From Streptomyces harbinensis (GTDB taxonomy: Bacteria; Actinomycetota; Actinomycetes; Streptomycetales; Streptomycetaceae), in contig NZ_FPAB01000002.1 of NCBI RefSeq assembly GCF_900116145.1, forward strand, positions 124,001-188,000: a stretch of DNA of 64,000 nt. Direction: 5' to 3'. Below the pieces are notes generated by a model. The model made no database searches. It worked only from the letters and a program-made list of their open reading frames with translations, and was not told where the DNA came from. Below are positions 58,782-64,000 of this stretch, in pieces. Every line of letters begins with the position of its first letter. The first letter of the stretch is position 1. A program made the position numbers and the translations under genes.

Positions 58782-59252
58782 GTACTACCTCCTGGCACAG
58801 AGATGTGGGGTGAGTGCCACAGAGCGAATCAAGCAGTCCGGCGGTCGTGGGGCAGGGCGGCACGCCGGGCCGCCGCGTCGTCGTGTGGGGGGACGGGGGT
58901 GATGCGTTCCGGTGTCTTGAAGTGTTCGCGCCAACAGTCACGCACACGAACCCGGCGCTCGTAAAGGGACTTCGGTACCCGGCCGTGGCCCAGTCCAGTG
59001 AAAACGGCGCTGACCTGGTGCAACGGGCGTAGACTCCGGGAACTTTCGCGCGCGGAAAATTACCGCGGGTCGCACTGGAGCGCGGACAGTACCGGCCGAC
59101 CCGGCACAGCGGGGCCGGTGACCCTCCGTCACCGGGACTGCCGCGGATACCGCCGGACGGGTCGTCAGCCACCGGGTTCTTGCCGCCGCCCCGCACCGCG
59201 TGACAGCCTGACCCGGCATCCGCCGCACCGAGGAGCCACCGGGGAGAGGCCA
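58782..59252. other. Divergent gap without recognised genes
   Basis: About 470 bp between the GH25 lysozyme and a rightward MFS gene. A lower-GC stretch at 59035-59070 (around ACTTTCGCGCGCGGAAAATT) is the likeliest promoter or operator for the MFS gene. Frames crossing this gap lack start signals and family resemblance. Confidence 0.35.
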
Positions 59253-60542
59253 GTGACCAGCCGGAAGGAGCCCTCGCCCGACGGCGTCCGCCGCTGGCGC
59301 GCCGGGCTCTTCGTCCTCTTCGTGATCGTCGGCGTCACCATGTCGTCCTGGATCACCCGCACCCCCGACATCCGGGACGCCATCGGCGCCTCCACCGCCG
59401 GCATGGGCCTGGTGATCCTCGGGCTCTCCCTCGGCGCCATGATCGGGGTGCTCGGCTCCGGCCAGCTGGTCGCCCGGTACGGCGGCCGGCCCGTCGCCGG
59501 CACCGGCATCGCCCTCGTCGTGCTCGGACCGGTCCTGGTGGGCACCGGCGCCGTCACCGGCGCGGGCGGCCTGGTCTTCGCCGGGCTGGTGATCTTCGGC
59601 TCCGGCAGCGGACTGATGGAGATCGCCGTCAACATCGAGGGCGCCGCCGTCGAACGGGCGCTCTCCCGGCCCGTCCTGCCCGCCCTGCACGGCTGCTTCA
59701 GCGCCGGCACCGTCGTCGGCGCCGCCGGCGGCATCGCCCTGACCGGCATCGACTTCGCCGTCTCCTGGCATCTGTGGCTGATCAGCGCGCTGTGCGCGCC
59801 CGCCGCCGCCTGGGCGGTGCGGCAGCTGCCCGCCGGCACCGGCCGCGAGGGCGCGGGCGCCACCGACGAGCCGCGGCTGACCCGCGCCGAGCGGCTCGCC
59901 GTCTGGCGCGAGCCGCGCACCCTGATGCTCGGCGCCATCGTGCTCGGCATGGCCCTGGCCGAGGGCGCCGCCAACGACTGGCTGCCGCTCATCATGGTGG
60001 ACGGCTATGACCTCGACGCCACCACCGGCTCCCTCGTCTACACCCTGTTCGCCGCCGCCATGGCCACCGGCCGGTTCGGCGGCGAGTTCGTGCTCGCCCG
60101 GCTCGGCCGGGTCGTGGTGGTCCGCGGCAGCGCCGTGCTGGCCGCCGTCGGCATCCTGATCGTGGTCTTCGCCCCGCACCCGGCCCTGGCAGCCGTCGCC
60201 GTCGTGCTGTGGGGCCTGGGCGCCGCCCTCGGTTTCCCGGTCACCATCTCCGCCGCCGGCGACAGCCCGCACCACGCCGCCGCCCGGGTCAGCGCGGTGG
60301 CCACCATCGCCTATCTCGCCTTCCTCGCCGGGCCGCCCGCTCTCGGACTGCTCGGCGAACACACCGGGCTGCGCAACGCAATGCTGGCCGTCGCCTTCGT
60401 GGCCCTGCTGGTCAGCACCCTCGCCTCGGCCGCCCGCCGCCCCGCCGCCCCGGCCGGCGGGACCGGGCGCGCCGCTACCGGGACGGGGCCGCGGCCCGCA
60501 GCCGCTCCCGCGCCGCCATCAGCGCGAAACCCAGCAGATTGA
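59253..60542 (+). CDS. MFS transporter (FucP/YbjJ-like)
   Basis: A 429-residue major-facilitator protein with 12 hydrophobic helices. It begins with a helix preceding WITRTPDIRDAIGASTAGMG, a segment seen in YbjJ-like MFS members, and has GQLVARYGGRPVAGTG as the helix 2-3 loop and LIMVDGYDLDATTGSLVYTL in the second half. The Pro/Ala-rich C-terminus is probably disordered. The GTG follows GGGGAGAGG. Its end overlaps the convergent NADAR gene by 68 bp. The substrate is unknown. Confidence 0.82.
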   Translation: MTSRKEPSPDGVRRWRAGLFVLFVIVGVTMSSWITRTPDIRDAIGASTAGMGLVILGLSLGAMIGVLGSGQLVARYGGRPVAGTGIALVVLGPVLVGTGAVTGAGGLVFAGLVIFGSGSGLMEIAVNIEGAAVERALSRPVLPALHGCFSAGTVVGAAGGIALTGIDFAVSWHLWLISALCAPAAAWAVRQLPAGTGREGAGATDEPRLTRAERLAVWREPRTLMLGAIVLGMALAEGAANDWLPLIMVDGYDLDATTGSLVYTLFAAAMATGRFGGEFVLARLGRVVVVRGSAVLAAVGILIVVFAPHPALAAVAVVLWGLGAALGFPVTISAAGDSPHHAAARVSAVATIAYLAFLAGPPALGLLGEHTGLRNAMLAVAFVALLVSTLASAARRPAAPAGGTGRAATGTGPRPAAAPAPPSARNPAD

Positions 60543-61032
60543 GCCCCCGCCAGCGGGCCGGATCACGCGCCCCCTCGTCGTCCGCCGCCAGCCCGATGCC
60601 CCACACCGCATCCACCGGACTCGCCTCCACCAGGACCCGCGCCCCGGTGCCCAGCAGATAGCCGCGCAGCTCCGGATGGCGGGCGAACTTGTGGACGCTG
60701 CCCTCCACCACGATGCCGAACCGCTCGGCGCGCCACCGCTCCTCGTCGAAGCCGCGCACCGCACGCCCGGCCAGCTTCGCCTCGCGCGGGTGCCCGGCCG
60801 CCAGCACCCGGGCCCGGGCCTCCTCGTCCCCGAACAGCCGGGCTTTGCCGGCCATCATCCAGTGCTCGGCGGTGGCGTACTCCTCACCCGCCACCGTGAA
60901 CGGCGCGGGCCACCACTGGCTCAGGCACCCGGCCCCCACGCTGCCGTCCCGTTGCGGCCGGTGGCCCCAGAAGCACAGATACTTCAGCCGTTCACCGGCC
61001 GCCGCGCGCTCTCGCAGTTCCGTGATGTCCAT
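60475..61032 (-). CDS. NADAR family protein (YbiA-like)
   Basis: A 185-residue NADAR protein. FWGHRPQRDGSVGAGCLSQW near the N-terminus, YATAEHWMMAGKARLFGD (about 52-69) and VWGIGLAADDE near the C-terminus are family hallmarks. NADAR enzymes are N-glycosidases that act on riboflavin intermediates or remove ADP-ribose from guanine in nucleic acids. It starts 4 bp after the end of the AAA-ATPase gene, so the two are co-transcribed. Confidence 0.85.
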   Translation of the reverse strand: MDITELRERAAAGERLKYLCFWGHRPQRDGSVGAGCLSQWWPAPFTVAGEEYATAEHWMMAGKARLFGDEEARARVLAAGHPREAKLAGRAVRGFDEERWRAERFGIVVEGSVHKFARHPELRGYLLGTGARVLVEASPVDAVWGIGLAADDEGARDPARWRGLNLLGFALMAARERLRAAAPSR

Positions 61033-61036
61033 GGGT

Positions 61037-62215
61037 CTAGAGATACAGGCCGGCCGGCTCGCGGGCGGGCGCGCCCTCCACGGCCGTCGGACCGGCGCCC
61101 CGGCGCAGCGCGTACAGCTCCGCCAGCGTCGCGCCCTCGCGCGGCACGCCCTCCTCGGTACCGAGCCAGGACACCGCCTCCGGGCGGGTCAGCGGCCCGA
61201 CCTCGATCCGGGCCAGACAGCGTCCCGGACGGACCACGGCCGGGTGCAGCCGCTCCAGGTCCTCATTGGTGGTGATGGCCACCAGCACCCGGCGGCCCTG
61301 CCCCAGCAGACCGTCGGTGAGGTTCAGCAGCCGGGACAGCGCCTGCCCGGTGGCGTCCTTCGCGCCGCCCCGGATCAGCTCGTCGCAGTCCTCCAGGACG
61401 AGCAGCCGCCAGCGGCTCTGCCGGGCGGCGGCCGGGGACGGCTCCCGCTCCTCGCCGTAGCTCAGCTCCTGCTCGCCGCCGTCCTCCTCGTCCTCGTCCT
61501 CGTCGCCGATGACCACGTCCATCAGATAGCCGACCTCGGAGAACAGCCGCTCCGGGTCCAGCACGCAGTCCACCTGGCACCACTGGCGCCAGGAGCGGGC
61601 CAGGGTGCGCAGCGCGGAGGTCTTGCCGGTGCCGGGCGGCCCGTGGAGCAGCAGGAGCCGGCCGGCCACATCGGCCGCGGTGACCCCCATCAGCTGGTCC
61701 ATCGCCCGGGCGACCGGCGCCGAGTACCCGGGGCGTACCGTCTCCCAGTTCTCCGCCGCGATGGTGCGGGTGGTGCGCACCGCGCCGCGTCCGCCGGGGG
61801 AGAAGTGCCAGAAACCCATGCTCACATTGCCGGGATCGGCATCCGGCGGCTCCTCGGCACCGGTCACCGTCTGCTTGAGGATCTGCTGCGCGAGTTCATC
61901 ACTTCCGGCGATCACGGTCACCTGGGCGCCGTACGTCCAGCGCCGGGAACGCAGCATCCAGCCGGGCCCGGTGGCGAGCACCGCGTAGGTGTCGTCGCCG
62001 CGCACGGTGCGCAGCACCTCGGCGCCGTCGGGCAGCAGGAGATGGTGCTTGCGGACCTTTTCCAGCCGGCGGCTGCGCGCGTACGGGAGCCGGCCGGAGG
62101 CGAATTCGCTGACCAGCAGCATGTCGACGATGTCGGCGGGCGCGGTGCTGTCGGTGATGGTGACGGGCAGGGCGGCCTCCTCGCCGGGTGCGGTGGGCGT
62201 GGGGTGGGCGGTCAT
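61037..62215 (-). CDS. AAA-family ATPase with DUF5925-like N-domain
   Basis: A 392-residue protein. The N-terminal half resembles the actinobacterial DUF5925 region. The ATPase half has Walker A LLLHGPPGTGKTSALRTLA (near 195), Walker B RLLVLEDCDEL (near 270), sensor-1 AITTNED and an arginine finger region RPGRCLARIEV. An acidic insert rich in Asp/Glu lies just before Walker B. It precedes the NADAR gene by 4 bp. Function is unknown; a partner role in nucleotide or ADP-ribose handling is only suggested by the pairing. The start could be two or three codons upstream. Confidence 0.78.
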   Translation of the reverse strand: MTAHPTPTAPGEEAALPVTITDSTAPADIVDMLLVSEFASGRLPYARSRRLEKVRKHHLLLPDGAEVLRTVRGDDTYAVLATGPGWMLRSRRWTYGAQVTVIAGSDELAQQILKQTVTGAEEPPDADPGNVSMGFWHFSPGGRGAVRTTRTIAAENWETVRPGYSAPVARAMDQLMGVTAADVAGRLLLLHGPPGTGKTSALRTLARSWRQWCQVDCVLDPERLFSEVGYLMDVVIGDEDEDEEDGGEQELSYGEEREPSPAAARQSRWRLLVLEDCDELIRGGAKDATGQALSRLLNLTDGLLGQGRRVLVAITTNEDLERLHPAVVRPGRCLARIEVGPLTRPEAVSWLGTEEGVPREGATLAELYALRRGAGPTAVEGAPAREPAGLYL

Positions 62216-62402
62216 GCCCGCCATGATGACCGGGCCCGGGCGGCGCCGCATCCGGATTTCTGTCGCAAAACAGCTCACGGACGATGTTCGTCAACACCCT
62301 TGTGGGGAAAGGTGAATCCTGGGACCGGGATACCCACGCGCACTCGGGGGGCGTTAGGGTTACTCTGCCCGGACCGGGTGCCCTCGTACGGGTGGGAGAG
62401 TC

Positions 62403-62669
62403 ATGGAGCAGATAACACGCGGCAGGCCCCGAGTGCCTGCGATCGATTGCGGGAGCGGCGCAAGCTCTACGCGCCTGGAACGCCATCTGAGCGTGCTGTC
62501 CGGACCTGCCGTGCCGGCGCGCGAGACCGAAGAGGCCACCATGCTGATGCGCGAGCTGACAACGCGGGATCGGCAGTCCGCCAGGAGCACCACCACCCGT
62601 GGTGCCCGGGTGCGGCTGTTCACCCCGCTGCGGAGGCTGCGGCGTACGCTCTTCGGCAGTCACGGCTGA
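62403..62669 (+). CDS. Small basic protein of unknown function
   Basis: An 88-residue protein with a composition typical of real genes: an N-terminal EQITRGRPRVPAIDCGSGAS, a middle helix and a strongly basic C-terminus (RVRLFTPLRRLRRTLFG). No domain is recognised. The ATG follows GGGAGAG with good spacing and a lower-GC promoter zone (GTTAGGGTTACTCT). It ends at a hairpin facing the GntR gene. Confidence 0.6.
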   Translation: MEQITRGRPRVPAIDCGSGASSTRLERHLSVLSGPAVPARETEEATMLMRELTTRDRQSARSTTTRGARVRLFTPLRRLRRTLFGSHG

Positions 62670-62689
62670 TACGGAACGTCACTTCCGTA
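62670..62689. terminator. Short hairpin between convergent genes
   Basis: TACGGAA-CGTCAC-TTCCGTA, a perfect 7-bp stem, lies directly after the small protein gene and before the end of the GntR gene. Confidence 0.5.
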
Positions 62690-62712
62690 CCAGCCGCCTG
62701 GTCACTCACGCG

Positions 62713-63468
62713 TCACTCGGGGGAGGAGTCCACCGATACGGCGAAGGAGAAGCGGTCGCCCCGGTAGTGGATGCGCGCGACATCCACGGTGCGTCCCTTC
62801 TCGTCGTACACCACCCCCGTGATGTGCAGGATTGGGCTCAGCAGCGGCACCGCGAGCAGCTGCGAGGTGGTCGGGTCAGCCAGCCGAGCCTGAACCGTGT
62901 TGGCGATCCGGCCCACCGTCACTCCCGCGACGTCCCGCAGTACCCGGGTCATGGGCCAGCGTTCCAGATCCTCGGGCGTGATGCGCGCGGCGACCTCCGG
63001 GTGGAGCAAATTCTCCGCCCAGTTGGCGGCTTCTCCGCTCTCCCGGTCATACCGCAGCCGCCGGAAGGCCACCACTTCGGCCAGGCCGGGAAAGTGCGGG
63101 GCGACCTCCACCGGGACGGGGACCGGGCCGTGTTCCAGCAAGGTGGTGCTCTCGCCGGACTGCTGGGCCACGATGGCGTCCACCGAGCCGAGCAGCCGCA
63201 CCGGTGAACCGGGCCGGGCGGCCGGCTCGATGAAGGTGCCGCGCCGCCGGTGCCGGCTGATCAGCCCTTCGAGTTCGAGTTCCTTGAGGGCCTGGCGCAT
63301 GGTGAGGACGGAGACCCCGTAGTGCTCGGCCAGTTGTTCCTCGGTCGGCAGCCGCAGCGGGGCCTGCGGCGGGCGGCCGAGTATGGAGGCGCGCAGTGAC
63401 TGGGACACCTGGTACCACAGGGGCAGTTTGCGGTTCAGTTCGAGTGAATCGGGTGCGAAGACGGTCAC
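62713..63468 (-). CDS. GntR family regulator with UTRA domain (HutC type)
   Basis: A 251-residue regulator. The winged helix (about 12-80) includes LPTEEQLAEHYGVSVLTMRQ, followed by a UTRA ligand domain (90-251; VVAFRRLRYDRESGEAANWA, DVARIHYRGDRFSF). The GTG at 63468 has GGAGCG upstream. It lies 22 bp downstream of the homogentisate dioxygenase gene on the same strand, so it is likely in the same transcript and may control tyrosine or phenylacetate-type catabolism in response to an aromatic ligand; the ligand is inferred. Confidence 0.85.
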   Translation of the reverse strand: MTVFAPDSLELNRKLPLWYQVSQSLRASILGRPPQAPLRLPTEEQLAEHYGVSVLTMRQALKELELEGLISRHRRRGTFIEPAARPGSPVRLLGSVDAIVAQQSGESTTLLEHGPVPVPVEVAPHFPGLAEVVAFRRLRYDRESGEAANWAENLLHPEVAARITPEDLERWPMTRVLRDVAGVTVGRIANTVQARLADPTTSQLLAVPLLSPILHITGVVYDEKGRTVDVARIHYRGDRFSFAVSVDSSPE

Positions 63469-63490
63469 GGCGCGCTCCGGGAGTCGGGGC

Positions 63491-64000
63491 TCAGGCGGTG
63501 AAGTGCCGCTGAAGACCCTCCCACACATTGTCGTAACCGTGTTGCGGACGGTGCTCGTTCACCGCCGCGGGGGTCAGGGTCACCGGCCAGCGGGTCTCGA
63601 ACATGAAGGCCAGACCGTCGGCCACCTTGGCCGGCACCAGGTCGGCGGCGCTGGCCCGTTCGAAGGTCTCCCGGTCCGGTCCGTGCGCCGACATCATGTT
63701 GTGCAGTGAGCCGCCGCCCGGCACGAAGCCCTCCGCCTTGGCGTCGTAGGCGCCCTCGATCAGCCCCATGTACTCGCTCATCACATTGCGGTGGAAGTAC
63801 GGCGGGCGGAAGGTGTCCTCGCCCACCAGCCAGCGCGGCGCGAACACCACGAAGTCGACGCCCGCCAGCCCCGGGGTGTCCGAGGGCGCGGTCAGCACGG
63901 TGAAGATGGACGGATCGGGGTGGTCGAAGCTGATCGAGCCCAGCACATTGAAGCGGCGCAGGTCGTAGCGGTAGGGCACATGGCTGCCGTGCCAGGCCAC
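63491..64000 (-). CDS. hmgA: Homogentisate 1,2-dioxygenase, C-terminal part
   Basis: The last 170 codons of HmgA; the N-terminus lies beyond the right edge. The iron site is visible: [18 protein letters not shown] holds His and Glu ligands, and [12 protein letters not shown] the final His. The enzyme opens the ring of homogentisate to maleylacetoacetate in tyrosine and phenylalanine breakdown. It precedes the GntR/UTRA gene by 22 bp. Confidence 0.92.
   Translation of the reverse strand: MAWHGSHVPYRYDLRRFNVLGSISFDHPDPSIFTVLTAPSDTPGLAGVDFVVFAPRWLVGEDTFRPPYFHRNVMSEYMGLIEGAYDAKAEGFVPGGGSLHNMMSAHGPDRETFERASAADLVPAKVADGLAFMFETRWPVTLTPAAVNEHRPQHGYDNVWEGLQRHFTA

Overview
The DNA is very GC-rich, with strongly G/C-biased third codon positions, many GTG starts and tight ATGA/GTGA gene overlaps. 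The gene content points to a Streptomyces or close relative: paired ECF sigma factors, a mycothiol-dependent dehydrogenase, a desferrioxamine-type decarboxylase/hydroxylase pair, secreted muralytic enzymes and a giant RHS protein. It looks like ordinary chromosome: I see no rRNA, tRNA, CRISPR array, phage or intact insertion sequence. Functions are read from protein motifs by eye; no database search was run.

Layout. 0-2 kb: end of a lysine-decarboxylase-like gene and an N-hydroxylating monooxygenase (siderophore type). 2-10 kb: secreted I36-like inhibitor, ArsR-type regulator, HEPN/Abi-like protein, FrnE-like thioredoxin-fold protein divergent from a TetR regulator over a clear operator, membrane EEP phosphohydrolase, then a DoxX/extradiol-dioxygenase pair divergent from a MarR regulator with twin perfect operators, and a small GntR. 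10-13.3 kb: GH13 glucosidase with its LacI regulator. 13.3-19.7 kb: secreted and membrane proteins of unknown role, pirin, Nudix, DUF885 peptidase-like protein, and the remains of an S8 protease gene. 19.7-25.9 kb: methyltransferase; a four-gene sugar-acid operon (SDR, galactonate-type dehydratase, KDPG-type aldolase, KDG-type kinase) behind an AT-only palindrome; a quinone-oxidoreductase-like protein.

25.9-41.1 kb is the most unusual part. Two giant secreted proteins (DNRLRE/LamG, 1427 aa; RHS, 2102 aa with a private C-terminal tip) run leftward. Diverging from them is a 1215-codon sensor-kinase-like gene with about 60 collagen-like Gly-X-Y triplets between its phosphoacceptor helix and ATPase domain, followed by a second degenerate membrane-sensor module. 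A LuxR-family response regulator faces it, and the two genes overlap at their 3' ends. The divergent gap carries two hairpins, one of which buries a Shine-Dalgarno sequence.

41-52.4 kb: ABM monooxygenase, an oxidoreductase with a MerR-type stretched promoter, Asp/Glu racemase, aminoglycoside-phosphotransferase-like protein; then a leftward methyltransferase / cysteine-synthase-like / ATP-grasp operon joined by 4-bp overlaps, likely a small-molecule pathway, with an ECF sigma factor and an MFS exporter nearby. 52.7-64 kb: ferric-reductase-like membrane protein, mycothiol-dependent formaldehyde dehydrogenase with its MBL partner, second ECF sigma factor with a DUF4232 membrane protein, secreted amidase and GH25 lysozyme, MFS transporter, NADAR and AAA-ATPase pair, small basic protein, GntR/UTRA regulator and the C-terminal part of homogentisate dioxygenase.
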